Shown here piece after piece: positions 8,055-17,215 of a DNA stretch of 64,000 nt. A model generated the notes under the pieces. It searched no databases. It was not told the origin of the DNA and saw nothing but the letters and a program-made list of their open reading frames with translations. Every line of letters begins with the position of its first letter. The first letter of the stretch is position 1. The stretch comes from Agromyces soli (GTDB taxonomy: Bacteria; Actinomycetota; Actinomycetes; Actinomycetales; Microbacteriaceae): positions 1,488,001 through 1,552,000 of the forward strand of contig NZ_CP094533.1 in the NCBI RefSeq assembly GCF_022811605.1, written 5' to 3'. Both the position numbers and the translations under genes were made by a program.

Positions 8055-9704
8055 ATGAAGCGAACTGGACTCGCGGCGGGCGCCGTCGCCTGCGCCGCGA
8101 TGCTGGCCCTCACCGCCTGCGGCCCACGCGCCGGCGGCGACGCCGACGGCGCCAGCGCCGAGCTCACGCTCGTCGACGCCCAGCCGGCCGGCACGCAGCC
8201 CGTCGACGAGGTCACCTGGGCCATCGTCGAGGGCGAACCGGCCACGTTGAACCCCGCGGCCTCGGCGAACCTCGTCATCCCGAACCTCTGCGACAACCTG
8301 CTCTCGCTGCAGCCCGACTTCTCCGTCGAGCCGGGGGTCGCGGAGCGCGCCGAGTTCGTCGACCCGGTGACCTTCGTGATCACCCTCCGCGACGACGTGA
8401 CCTTCTGGGACGGCAGCCCGCTGACCGCCGACGACGTGGTATACAGCCTGCAGCAGAGCACCGACCCCGCCTCGCAGTGGTACAGCGCGTTCGCCCTCGT
8501 CGACCCGGACCCGGCGACCGGGATCGTCGCGACCGGGCCGCTCGAGGTCACCGTGCACTTCGTCGCGCCGGACTCGACCTTCCGCGACGCGCTCGCCGGG
8601 CAGGGCGGCGCCGTCATGCAGAAGGCCTTCGGCGAGGCGGCCGGGCCGGCCGTCGGCACCCCGGACGGCGGACTCATGTGCACCGGGCCGTTCGAGCTCG
8701 CCGAGGGCGGCTGGAAGCCGGGCTCGGAGATCGTGACGACCGCGAACGAGGACTACTGGGGCGGCGCCCCGCTCGTGAAGCAGCTCACGTACACCTTCGT
8801 GAACGACGGTTCGACCCTCGCGACGGCGCTGACCCAGGGCGAGATCGACGGCGCGATCAACGTCGCACCGAGCTCGCGCGCGGTCTTCGAGGGCGACGGC
8901 GCCGGCACGCTGACCGTCGGGCCGTCCACCGCCTCGTACAGCTTCGGACCCGTCTCGGCGACGAGCGCGGCGGCGAACCCCAAGATCCGGCAGGCGCTGA
9001 GCCTCGCGATCGACCGGCAGCAGTACCTCGACACCGTGGTCAACGGGCTCGGCTACGTGCAGAAGACGCTCGTGCCCGAGTTCTCGTTCCAGTCGATGGA
9101 AGCCGCCGACGTCTACCAGGCCGGCTACGACGCGCTCGCCGAGCCGACCGTCGACCTCGAGGCGGCGAAGCAGCTCGTCGCCGAGAGCGGCGAGGACCTC
9201 AGCGTGCCGCTCGTGGTGGCGGTGCCCGCCGGGGCGAAGGAGTTCGCGCAGACCGCCGCGATCATGCAGGCCGCCGGCAAGGAGATCGGCCTCCAGCTCG
9301 AGATCGACGAACTGCAGGCCTCCGACTTCGGCGCGCTCTTCTACGACCCCTCGAAGCGCGAGGGCATCGACTTCGTCGCCACCCAGGGCTACCTCGAGAC
9401 GCCCGGCGTGCTCGGCTACCCGTCGCTGTTCCTGCTGCCGCCCGCGATGGGCGGGGTCTTCAACTGGAGCGAGTACAACGACCCCGACGTCACCGCGCAC
9501 CTCATGGCGGCCCGCAACGCGACCGACCCGCAGACGGCGGCGAGCGAGTTCGTCGCGGCCCAGGAGATCTTCGCGCCCGAGCAGCTGCAGGTCACCCTCG
9601 CCGGCACCTACCAGCTCACCTACCTGAACTCCGAGCTGAGCGGCGTCACCACCTCGGTCGCGGCGTACAGCAGCCCCTGGGCGCTGCACCTCGGCGGCAA
9701 GTAG
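8055..9704 (+). CDS. ABC transporter substrate-binding lipoprotein, family 5
   Basis: A 549-residue extracellular solute-binding lipoprotein of the Opp/Dpp/nickel type. Signal peptide with lipobox LTAC, then the SBP_bac_5 hallmarks: the TLNPAAS segment, LRDDVTFWDGSPLTADDVVYSLQ, and PKIRQALSLAIDRQQYLDTVVNG. It captures a peptide or other amphiphilic solute outside the membrane and delivers it to the permease pair encoded next. A 106-bp gap precedes it, so it may also have a promoter of its own. The ligand is not predictable; the flanking hydrolases suggest an amide, ester or small peptide. Confidence 0.9.
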   Translation: MKRTGLAAGAVACAAMLALTACGPRAGGDADGASAELTLVDAQPAGTQPVDEVTWAIVEGEPATLNPAASANLVIPNLCDNLLSLQPDFSVEPGVAERAEFVDPVTFVITLRDDVTFWDGSPLTADDVVYSLQQSTDPASQWYSAFALVDPDPATGIVATGPLEVTVHFVAPDSTFRDALAGQGGAVMQKAFGEAAGPAVGTPDGGLMCTGPFELAEGGWKPGSEIVTTANEDYWGGAPLVKQLTYTFVNDGSTLATALTQGEIDGAINVAPSSRAVFEGDGAGTLTVGPSTASYSFGPVSATSAAANPKIRQALSLAIDRQQYLDTVVNGLGYVQKTLVPEFSFQSMEAADVYQAGYDALAEPTVDLEAAKQLVAESGEDLSVPLVVAVPAGAKEFAQTAAIMQAAGKEIGLQLEIDELQASDFGALFYDPSKREGIDFVATQGYLETPGVLGYPSLFLLPPAMGGVFNWSEYNDPDVTAHLMAARNATDPQTAASEFVAAQEIFAPEQLQVTLAGTYQLTYLNSELSGVTTSVAAYSSPWALHLGGK

Positions 9705-9737
9705 GCGCGGACGACCGGCAGACGGAGGACGACGACG

Positions 9738-10691
9738 GTGCCCCCACTCACCAGGACGGTGCTCGCGAGGCTCGGCGGGATGCTGCTGACGCTCTTCCTC
9801 GCCAGCGTCGTGATCTACTCGGCGGTGCTGCTCACCGGCGACCCGATCGCGGCGCTGGCGGGCGGCGCGAAGCCGACGCCCGAGCTCATCGAACAGATCC
9901 GGGCCGCCTACCACCTCGACGACCCGCTGTGGTCGCGGTACTGGCAGTGGCTCACGAGCGCCGTCCAGGGCGACTTCGGGCGCTCCTTCGTCTACAAGAC
10001 GGAGGTGATGACGCTGCTCGCGCCGCGGTTCGGGCTCACCCTGCAGCTCGTGCTGCTCACCGTGCTCATCATCCTGGTGTTCGGGGTCGGCTCCGGCGTG
10101 GTCGCGGCGCTCCGCGGCGGGGCCGTCGACCGCACGGTCGCCGTGCTCACCTCGCTCGGGATGGCGCTGCCGACCTTCGTCGTCGCCATCCTGCTGATCT
10201 GGATCTTCGCGAAGTCCCTCGGCTGGTTCCCCGTGTACGGCGAGGGCGGGGGCGGCTGGGACCGGGTCTGGCACCTCGTGCTGCCGGCGGTCTCGCTCGC
10301 GGTGCTGTTCATCGCGTACCTCAGCCGGGTCACCCGCAGCGCGCTCGTCGCCCAGGTGCATTCGGAGCACGTCGAGACGGCCAGGGTCCGCGGCATCCCG
10401 CGTTCGCGCATCTTCCGGGTGCACGTGTTCCGCAACGCCGCCCCGCAGATCCTCGCGATCTCCGGCACGACGATCGCGGGGCTCTTCGCGGCGTCGGCGA
10501 TCGCCGAGGTCGCCTTCGGGCTCGGCGGTATCGGCTCGCTGCTCGTGCAGGCGGCGGCCAGAGCCGACCTGCCGGTGGTGCAGATCGTCTCGCTCCTGCT
10601 CGTCACCATCTTCGTGGTGCTGAACGCGATCGCCGACCTCTGCAGCGCCCTCATCGACCCGACGAGCGTGGCAGGAGGGAAAGCGGCATGA
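9738..10691 (+). CDS. ABC permease, DppB-type
   Basis: A 317-residue integral membrane protein with about six helices. The family-typical features are present: the N-terminal GDPIAALAGGAKPTPELIEQIRAAYHLDDPL stretch of DppB/OppB proteins and the EAA-loop region HVETARVRGIPRSRIFRVHVFRNA that contacts the ATPase. It starts with GTG behind a GGAGG site, and overlaps the next permease by four bases (ATGA). With that partner it forms the transmembrane channel of the importer. Confidence 0.9.
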   Translation: MPPLTRTVLARLGGMLLTLFLASVVIYSAVLLTGDPIAALAGGAKPTPELIEQIRAAYHLDDPLWSRYWQWLTSAVQGDFGRSFVYKTEVMTLLAPRFGLTLQLVLLTVLIILVFGVGSGVVAALRGGAVDRTVAVLTSLGMALPTFVVAILLIWIFAKSLGWFPVYGEGGGGWDRVWHLVLPAVSLAVLFIAYLSRVTRSALVAQVHSEHVETARVRGIPRSRIFRVHVFRNAAPQILAISGTTIAGLFAASAIAEVAFGLGGIGSLLVQAAARADLPVVQIVSLLLVTIFVVLNAIADLCSALIDPTSVAGGKAA

Positions 10692-11551
10692 GCGTCGCAC
10701 AGATCGCCGGCGGTGCGGTGCCGACCGTCGCCAAGCGGGCGGCCCGGCGGGACTGGCTGTTCCGCGGCGCCCTCGTGGTGTTCGGGCTCATCGCGCTCGC
10801 CGCGCTGCTCGGCCCGTGGATCGCGCCGTACGACTCGAGCGCGCTCTACGTCGGCCCGGTGAACGGCGCGTCGAGCCTCGCCCACCCCTTCGGCACGGAC
10901 GACGTCGGCCGCGACATCCTCTCCCGCGTGCTCGTGGGAGCCGGGGCGAGCGTGTTCGCGCCCATCGTCGTCGTGCTGCTGTCCACCGTGCTCGGACTCG
11001 GGCTCGCGCTCACCGCCGCGTGGTTCGGCGGCTGGGTCAGCGGCGTCGTCGCCCGCGTCGTCGACGTCATCTTCGCGATCCCCGGCCTCGTCATCGCCGT
11101 GCTCGCGGTCGCGATGTTCGGCAAGGGGCTCGTCGCCCCCGTCGTGGCGCTGTCGATCGCGTACATCCCCGTCGTGGCCCGGCTCACGCAGACCGCCGCC
11201 GCGCGCGAACTCGGCAAGCCGTACCTCGCCGCGCTGCGGGTGCAGGGCGTGTCGAGCCTCGCGATCTGCTTCCGGCACCTGGTGCCGGCGATGATCCCCG
11301 TCGTCGCGGCGCAGATGGCGGTCGGCTTCGGCTACGCGATGCTCGATCTCGCGGCGATCTCCTTCCTCGGGCTCGGGCAGCAGCCGCCGGCGCCGGACTG
11401 GGGATCGATGATCGCGGGCGGGCAGGCCGGCATCCTCGCCGGCGCGCCCGAGCAGTCCGTCTTCCCGGCGGTCTTCGTCGTGATCACCGTGCTCGCCGTC
11501 GGCATCATCGGCGCGCGCGTCACCCTCTGGGCCGAGGAGAAGGAACGATGA
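10688..11551 (+). CDS. ABC permease, DppC-type
   Basis: A 287-residue second permease subunit. It has an N-terminal helix followed by WIAPYDSS, the DppC-typical HPFGTDDVGRDILSRVLVGA motif and the EAA-like ELGKPYLAALRVQGVSSLAI segment, then PAPDWGSMIAGG near the C-terminus. Four-base overlaps on both sides (with the DppB-type gene and the ATPase gene) mark a tightly coupled operon. Confidence 0.9.
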   Translation: MSVAQIAGGAVPTVAKRAARRDWLFRGALVVFGLIALAALLGPWIAPYDSSALYVGPVNGASSLAHPFGTDDVGRDILSRVLVGAGASVFAPIVVVLLSTVLGLGLALTAAWFGGWVSGVVARVVDVIFAIPGLVIAVLAVAMFGKGLVAPVVALSIAYIPVVARLTQTAAARELGKPYLAALRVQGVSSLAICFRHLVPAMIPVVAAQMAVGFGYAMLDLAAISFLGLGQQPPAPDWGSMIAGGQAGILAGAPEQSVFPAVFVVITVLAVGIIGARVTLWAEEKER

Positions 11552-13230
11552 CCCACCCGATCCTCGAGATCTCCGGACTCGACGTCTTCGCCCCGGGTGC
11601 CGACGGCCCCCGTCAGCTCGTGTTCGACTCCACCCTGAGCGTGGGCCGCGGCGAGGCCGTCGGCCTCGTCGGCGAGTCGGGCTCGGGCAAGACGCTCACC
11701 GTGCGAGCGGTGGCGGGGCTGCTGCCGGACGGCTTCACGACCCGCGGCGCGATCCGCGTCGACGGGCAGGAGCTCGCCGGCCTGGGCCGGCGCGCCGTGC
11801 GCGAGCTCCGCGCCAGACGGATCGGGATGGTCTTCCAGACGCCGCGCGCGCACCTGAACCCGCTGCGCACGATCGGCGACTTCCTCACCGAGGCGCTCGT
11901 GCACGTCGCGGGGGCGAGCCCCGCCGACGCCGGGCGCCGCGCCCGCGCGCTGCTCGACGAGGTCGGCATCACCGATCCGGACCGTCGGATGCGGCAGCAC
12001 CCCGGCGAGCTGTCGGGCGGACTGCTGCAGCGGGTCATGATCGCCGCCGCGCTCGCCATGGACCCCGAGATTCTGCTGGCCGACGAGATCACCACCGCGC
12101 TCGACGTGACCACCCAGGAGGAGGTCATGGCGGTGCTCGCCGAGCTGCGCGAGCGCCGTGAGCTCTCGCTGCTGTTCATCACCCACGATCTCGCCCTCGC
12201 CGGCGCGGTCTGCGACCGCGTCAACGTCATGCAGCACGGCCGCATCGTCGAGACGCTGCCGGCCGCCACCATGCGACGTGACGCGACGCAGGCGTACACG
12301 CGGACCCTGATGGCGGCCGCGCTCGACGAGGCGCCGCCGATCGTCGCGGAGGCCGGGACCGCAGCACCGCCGATCCTGCGGCTCGAGGGCATCCGCAAGA
12401 GCTACCGGCTCCGCGACGCCCGCGGCCGGGCCGACACCCTCGTCGCGGTCGACGACGTGTCCATGGAGCTCGCGCGGGGCGGCTCGCTCGGCATCGTCGG
12501 GGAGTCCGGCTCGGGCAAGACGACCGCCGCCCGCATCCTGCTCGGGCTGGAGACCGCCGACGCCGGACGGATCGAGGTGGCGGGGGAGGACTGGAGCCGG
12601 CCCGCCCGCGGCGGTCGCGGCCGACGCCACCGCGCGAAGCTCGCCCAGATGGTCTTCCAGGACCCGTACCAGTCGCTCGACCGGCGCCAGACCGTCGAGC
12701 AGTGCCTCCGGGAGGCGATCCGCGTGCATCGGCCACGGGCGGAGCGGGCCGCGCTCGACGCGCGCATCGCCGAGCTCATGGGCCACGTGCGCCTCGACCC
12801 GGCCCTGCTCGGCCAGCGGCCGCGCTCGCTCTCGGGCGGCCAGCGGCAGCGGGTCGCGATCGCCCGCGCCCTCGCCGCCGACCCCGAGCTGCTCGTGCTC
12901 GACGAGGCCGTCTCGGCGCTCGACGTGACGACGCAGGTGGAGATCCTCACCCTGCTCGACACGATCCGCCGGGAGACCGGGCTCGCGCTGCTCATGATCA
13001 CGCACGACCTCACGGTCATCCGACGGCTCTGCGACCAGGTGGTGGTGATGCGCCAGGGGCGCATCGAGGAGCACGGGACCGCCGAGGCCATCCTCGACGC
13101 GCCGCAGGCGGACTACACCCGCCTCCTGCTCGACTCGATCCCGCGCGAGGGCTGGACGCCGCGACGACGCCGCCTCGGCCGCACCGGCTCCCTCGCCACC
13201 GTGACCCGCAGTACCGTGATCCCCGACTGA
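11548..13230 (+). CDS. ABC transporter ATPase, fused DppD-DppF
   Basis: A 560-residue protein with two complete nucleotide-binding domains in tandem, a DppD/DppF fusion. Domain 1 (about 1-265): Walker A GESGSGKT, signature LSGGLLQR, Walker B ILLADEITTALD. Domain 2 (about 275-560): Walker A GESGSGKT, signature LSGGQRQR, Walker B LLVLDEAVSALD. In both, the usual proline after the catalytic glutamate is replaced (Ile, Ala), with no expected loss of function. It powers the importer formed with the preceding permeases. It overlaps the DppC-type gene by four bases. Confidence 0.92.
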   Translation: MTHPILEISGLDVFAPGADGPRQLVFDSTLSVGRGEAVGLVGESGSGKTLTVRAVAGLLPDGFTTRGAIRVDGQELAGLGRRAVRELRARRIGMVFQTPRAHLNPLRTIGDFLTEALVHVAGASPADAGRRARALLDEVGITDPDRRMRQHPGELSGGLLQRVMIAAALAMDPEILLADEITTALDVTTQEEVMAVLAELRERRELSLLFITHDLALAGAVCDRVNVMQHGRIVETLPAATMRRDATQAYTRTLMAAALDEAPPIVAEAGTAAPPILRLEGIRKSYRLRDARGRADTLVAVDDVSMELARGGSLGIVGESGSGKTTAARILLGLETADAGRIEVAGEDWSRPARGGRGRRHRAKLAQMVFQDPYQSLDRRQTVEQCLREAIRVHRPRAERAALDARIAELMGHVRLDPALLGQRPRSLSGGQRQRVAIARALAADPELLVLDEAVSALDVTTQVEILTLLDTIRRETGLALLMITHDLTVIRRLCDQVVVMRQGRIEEHGTAEAILDAPQADYTRLLLDSIPREGWTPRRRRLGRTGSLATVTRSTVIPD

Positions 13231-13244
13231 ACGGAAGGACCCCC

Positions 13245-13724
13245 ATGCCGGAACCGCTGATGGAACCCGCCTTCGAGTACTGCTTCGAGCTGCGCTGCCT
13301 CGTCGACGAGGCGATCCCGCTCGGCGGCGCCGAGCCCGGCGAGGGCCTGCACTTCGCCCGGGTCTCCGGCGGCGACTTCGACGGCCCCAGGCTGCGCGGG
13401 CGGGTGCTGAACAGCGGCGGCGACTGGTGGACCGCCCGCGGCCTCACCGTCGAGCTCGACGCCCGCTACGTCATCGAGGCGGAGGTGACGGGCGGCACCG
13501 CCGGCGTCGAGGTCGTGAACCGCGGCGTCTGGCGCACCGACGAGGCGGGCTACGCGCGCCTCCTCGCCGGCGAGGACGTCGACGAGCGGGAGCTCTACTA
13601 CCGCACCGCGTTCCGGTTCCGCACGGAGCACCCCGAGCTCGGATGGCTCGGCGAGTCGCAGTTCGTCGGCTACGCGCGCCCCGCGCCCGGGCAGGTCGTC
13701 ATCCGCGTCTTCCGCCTGGTCTGA
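13245..13724 (+). CDS. DUF3237-family protein, second copy
   Basis: A 159-residue DUF3237 protein, paralogous to the one at 7490-7948 but diverged. Shared positions include the opening FEYCFELRCLVDE, VSGGDFDGPRLRGRVLNSGGDWW, LDARYVIEAEV, VVNRGVW and QFVGYARPAPGQVVIRVF. It follows the ATPase gene after 14 bp, with a GGAAGGA site before its ATG. Two non-identical copies bracketing the transporter genes in one operon suggest two related intermediates or a hetero-oligomer; this is inference. Confidence 0.85.
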   Translation: MPEPLMEPAFEYCFELRCLVDEAIPLGGAEPGEGLHFARVSGGDFDGPRLRGRVLNSGGDWWTARGLTVELDARYVIEAEVTGGTAGVEVVNRGVWRTDEAGYARLLAGEDVDERELYYRTAFRFRTEHPELGWLGESQFVGYARPAPGQVVIRVFRLV

Positions 13725-13797
13725 ACCGGCCGAGCGTCCCCACCTCAGCACTCCTCCCGACCGGTCTCATCCGGCCGGCCAGCAGAATGGAACGACC

Positions 13798-15447
13798 ATG
13801 ACCCGCTCCGCCGAGCTCCTCATCGTGAACGGCCGGGTGTTCGACGGTCGCCTGCGCACCGCGAGCACCGCCGTCGCCGTCCGCGACGGCCGCATCCTCC
13901 GCGTCGGCTCGGACGCCGAGGTGCTGGCCCTGCGCGACGACGCCAGCACCGTCCTCGACGCCGCCGGCGGGCTCATCCACCCCGGCTTCGTCGACGCCCA
14001 CGCGCACGCCGTCTTCGCCGGGGTCGAGCGGCTCAGCATCGACCTCACGCCGGCCGTCACCGTCGAGGAGACCTACGAGCTCATCCGTGCCGGCGCGGCG
14101 CGCAGCGACGGCGAGTGGGTCACCGGCGGCGGATGGAGCCACGAACTCTTCCCCGCGCCGACGCGGCACGAGCTCGATCGGATCGTGCCCGACCGGCCGG
14201 TCGCGCTGAGCGACGCCGGGCATCACACCCTCTGGGTCAACTCACGGGCGCTCGAGCTCGCGGGCGTCGGCGCGGACACCCCCGAACCGCGCAACGGGCA
14301 CATCCACCGCGACGAGCACGGCGTCCCGACCGGATACCTGAACGAGACGGCCGCCGAGCTCGTCGGCCGGGTCGTGCCGCCGGCGAGCGAGGCGGAGATG
14401 TCCGCGGGGCTCGCGAACGCCCAGGAGTACCTCTGGTCGCTCGGCGTCACCGGCTGGCACGAGGCGATCCTCGGCGAGTACAACGGCAAGGCCGACGCGA
14501 CGCCCGCGTACCTCCGGGGCATCGCCGACGGCAACCTGCGCAGCGAGGCCTCCGGCGCCCTGTGGATCGCGCCGGGCCTGCGCGAGGCGGACGTGCCCGC
14601 GCTGGTCGCGCGCTTCGTCGAACTGCGGGAACGGAACGCCGCCGCCGGCTTCGACACCTCGACCGCCAAGGCGATGATCGACGGCGTGCCGCACGGCGAG
14701 ACCGCGGCCCTGCTCGAGCCCTACTGCAGCCACGGCGACGGCTTCGCCGGCGAGCTGCACTACGAGGAGGACGCGATCCGCGCCTTCATCGTCCAGCTCG
14801 ACGCGGCCGGCTTCGCGCTGCACCTGCACATCATGGGCGACCGGGGCATCCGGGTCGCGCTCGACGCGATCGAGGCGGCCCGCGCCGAGCACGGCGCCGG
14901 GCCGCGCCACCACATCGCGCACCTCTCGATGGTGCGCCCGGAGGATGCCGCGCGCTTCGGGCCGCTCGGCGTGACGGCGAACATCCAGGGGCTGTGGGCG
15001 GCGCCCGACCCGGCCGTGGTCGCCATGATCGGGGAGGCGCGGATGCAGGCCGGCTACCCGTTCCGGAGCATCGCGGAGAGCGGCGCCGAGCTCGCCATGG
15101 GCTCGGACTGGCCGGTCTCCCCGGCCGAGCCCTGGCTCGCCATCCACGTCGCGGTGAACCGCTGGGCGCCGCTGCCGCCCGGGGTCGAAGCGCCGCCGCT
15201 CCCAGCGGGCGCGACGCCGCCGACCCTCGACCCGGAGCACCAGGCGCTGAGCCTCGAGCAGGCGCTCGCCGCGTACACCGCCGGGTCGACCGAGCTCGTG
15301 CTCCGGCGCCCGGGCCGCATCCGGGTCGGCGAGCGGGCCGACCTCGCCATCGCGAGCGCCGATCCCTTCGAGCTGCCGCCGGCCGCCCTCGTGTCCGTGC
15401 AGACGGCCGTCACGGTCGTCGAGGGAGTGGTGCGCTTCCAGCGCTGA
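13798..15447 (+). CDS. YtcJ-type metal-dependent amidohydrolase
   Basis: A 549-residue amidohydrolase-superfamily enzyme of the YtcJ/NfdA group. The metal-site HxH is in HPGFVDAHAHAVF, followed by KAMIDGVPHGETA (metal-bridging lysine region), LHLHIMGDRGI, HHIAHLSM and the acidic ligand in GSDWPVSP. The N- and C-terminal strands form the usual composite beta-sandwich. Relatives hydrolyse N-substituted formamides and similar amides. As the last gene of the TetR-flanked operon it probably degrades the imported compound or a product of the CocE-type hydrolase. Confidence 0.88.
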   Translation: MTRSAELLIVNGRVFDGRLRTASTAVAVRDGRILRVGSDAEVLALRDDASTVLDAAGGLIHPGFVDAHAHAVFAGVERLSIDLTPAVTVEETYELIRAGAARSDGEWVTGGGWSHELFPAPTRHELDRIVPDRPVALSDAGHHTLWVNSRALELAGVGADTPEPRNGHIHRDEHGVPTGYLNETAAELVGRVVPPASEAEMSAGLANAQEYLWSLGVTGWHEAILGEYNGKADATPAYLRGIADGNLRSEASGALWIAPGLREADVPALVARFVELRERNAAAGFDTSTAKAMIDGVPHGETAALLEPYCSHGDGFAGELHYEEDAIRAFIVQLDAAGFALHLHIMGDRGIRVALDAIEAARAEHGAGPRHHIAHLSMVRPEDAARFGPLGVTANIQGLWAAPDPAVVAMIGEARMQAGYPFRSIAESGAELAMGSDWPVSPAEPWLAIHVAVNRWAPLPPGVEAPPLPAGATPPTLDPEHQALSLEQALAAYTAGSTELVLRRPGRIRVGERADLAIASADPFELPPAALVSVQTAVTVVEGVVRFQR

Positions 15448-15493
15448 GCGCCGAGCACCGCCGCGCGCCGGGCAGAGGTCCGGCTCGCCTGGC

Positions 15494-15566
15494 CGGAGTC
15501 CCCCACCCTTCCGACTTGCCCAACTTTCATGAAAGCCGGGCAATTCGGAAGGAAAGGGGGACTCCG
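15494..15566. repeat. Palindrome copy 2 (degenerate) inside a 73-bp hairpin
   Basis: The 36-bp core at 15512-15547 is a decayed copy with three mismatched pairs (CGACTTGCCCAACTTTCA on the left). It is embedded in a much longer, imperfect inverted repeat running from CGGAGTCCCCC to GGGGGACTCCG. It lies between the convergent amidohydrolase and DUF3073 genes and could end transcription from both sides. Confidence 0.85.
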
Positions 15567-15649
15567 CCCGCGCACGCAGAAGACCCCGGCGATGCCGGGG
15601 TGTCAGCCGAACGTCGGAACGTCAGCCGCGCGTCGCGAGGGAACCGGTC

Positions 15650-15856
15650 TCAGGCCCGCTGGGAGCCGTCGCCGGGGACGTAGTGGTCACTGCCGTCGTC
15701 GGCATACTCCGACCACTTCGACAGATCTTCTTCGTACTTGTCATCGTCCGAGCCCGCGAGCTCGCGCTCAAGCGCGTTGTAGTCGGTGTCGGGGCTGAAG
15801 TACTTCAGCTCCCGTGCGACCTTGGTGTGCTTGGCTTTCTGACGGCCGCGCCCCAT
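15650..15856 (-). CDS. DUF3073-family small protein
   Basis: A 68-residue protein of the actinobacterial DUF3073 family, recognised by its opening MGRGRQKAKHTKVARELKYF, followed by SPDTDYNALERELAG and an acidic, Tyr-containing tail. The family is a conserved short protein of unknown function, basic at the N-terminus and acidic at the C-terminus. The chosen ATG follows an AAGGGGG site; the longer open frame upstream has no family similarity. It is transcribed alone. Confidence 0.9.
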   Translation of the reverse strand: MGRGRQKAKHTKVARELKYFSPDTDYNALERELAGSDDDKYEEDLSKWSEYADDGSDHYVPGDGSQRA

Positions 15857-16026
15857 GCGTGACCCCCTTACGGCTTCTGGCCGGGCGGAATGTGCTTCGC
15901 CCGGCTCGTTCTTGGCGGAAATAGTTCGTGCCGTAAGTTTAGCACCGACGAACGCTCGCCTTCTCGGCTGCGAACCCCCTGATGCTGCTGCACTCGCGGT
16001 CGGATTCATGCTGAGATGGAGGGGTG

Positions 16027-17211
16027 ATGTCTTCCCTGCCCGCCCGCGTCAAAGTCGCGGTCGTCGGCGCGGGTCAGGCGGGGCTCTCGGTGGCGTACTA
16101 CCTGCGCCGGTTCGAGCTCGTCGCCGACGAGGACTTCGTCGTGCTCGACCGCGCTCCCGGCCCCGGCGGCGCCTGGCAGCACCGCTGGTCGTCGCTGAAG
16201 CTCGGCACCGCGCACAAGGTGAACGACCTGCCCGGCATGGCCGAGATGGGGCTCAGCTTCGAGACCGCCGACCGCACGCAGCCCGCCCGGGAGATCGTCG
16301 CCGACTACTACCGCCGTTTCGAGGAGCACTACGAGCTGCGCGTGCACCGGCCCATCGAGGTGCGCCGCGTCTCGAACGAAGGCGCCGACCTGCGCCTCGC
16401 CTACCGCGACCTGCGCACCCCCGACGAGCCGGCGCCCGCCCCCGAGGAGCAGCAGGTGCGCGGCTTCTTCGGCCGCCGCCGCAAGACCTTCGCCGTGCCG
16501 GCGCCCCCCGCGCAGCCGGGCGGCACGCTCGACACGCAGATCCTGGTCAACGCGACCGGCACCTGGGGCTCGCCGTTCGTGCCCTACTACCCGGGCATGA
16601 CCGACTTCCGCGGCCGGCACCTGCACACCTCCGACTTCACCGACGCCGAGTCGCTGCGCGACCAGCACGTCGTGGTCGTCGGCGGCGGCACCTCGGCCAT
16701 CGGCTTCATGCTCGAGCTCGAAGACGTCGCGGCATCCCTGACGTGGGTCTCCCGCCGTCCGATCGACTGGCTCGACCGCCAGGAGCTCGACCTCGAGGGC
16801 GCCTCGGCCGCCGTCGCCGCGCAGGACGAGGCGGCGCGCTCCGGGCGGGCGCTGCCCTCCATCGTGAGCGGCACGGGCGTGCCGAAGAACCGCCGCATCG
16901 CCGCGGGCATCGAACGCGGGCTGCTCATCGCGAAGCCCATGTTCGACCGCATCGAGGAGGACCGGGTGGTGTGGGACGACGGCACCGAGGCGCGGGCCGA
17001 CGTCATCATCTGGGCGACGGGCTTCCGGCCCGAGCTCCGCCACCTCGCGCCGCTGAAGCTGCGCGAGAAGGCGGGCGGCGTCACGGTCGGCCAGGGTGCG
17101 TCCTGGGGCGACCCGCGGGTGTTCCTCGCCGGCTACGGCCCGCAGGCCTCCACGATCGGGGCGAACCGTGCCGGGCGCATGATCGCCCGGCAGATCATGG
17201 CGATGCTGTAG
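16027..17211 (+). CDS. Flavin-containing monooxygenase-like NAD(P)/FAD oxidoreductase
   Basis: A 394-residue two-dinucleotide-binding flavoprotein. The FAD site is AVVGAGQAGLSVAYYL near the N-terminus; the NAD(P)H site is VVVVGGGTSAIGFM in mid-protein, after the HTSDFTDAESLRDQ segment typical of class B monooxygenases. The ATG motif IIWATGF lies near the C-terminus. It resembles ArsO/CzcO-type and other small FMO relatives; the substrate is unknown. The ATG at 16027 was preferred over the GTG one codon earlier because of GGAGG spacing. It stands alone between DUF3073 and a convergent exporter gene. Confidence 0.85.
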   Translation: MSSLPARVKVAVVGAGQAGLSVAYYLRRFELVADEDFVVLDRAPGPGGAWQHRWSSLKLGTAHKVNDLPGMAEMGLSFETADRTQPAREIVADYYRRFEEHYELRVHRPIEVRRVSNEGADLRLAYRDLRTPDEPAPAPEEQQVRGFFGRRRKTFAVPAPPAQPGGTLDTQILVNATGTWGSPFVPYYPGMTDFRGRHLHTSDFTDAESLRDQHVVVVGGGTSAIGFMLELEDVAASLTWVSRRPIDWLDRQELDLEGASAAVAAQDEAARSGRALPSIVSGTGVPKNRRIAAGIERGLLIAKPMFDRIEEDRVVWDDGTEARADVIIWATGFRPELRHLAPLKLREKAGGVTVGQGASWGDPRVFLAGYGPQASTIGANRAGRMIARQIMAML

Positions 17212-17215
17212 CCGC

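Noticed and set aside
8477-10687. An N-terminal extension of the DppC-type permease of more than 700 codons
   Set aside because: It overlaps the solute-binding and DppB-type genes in another frame; the ATGA overlap at 10688 gives the proper start.
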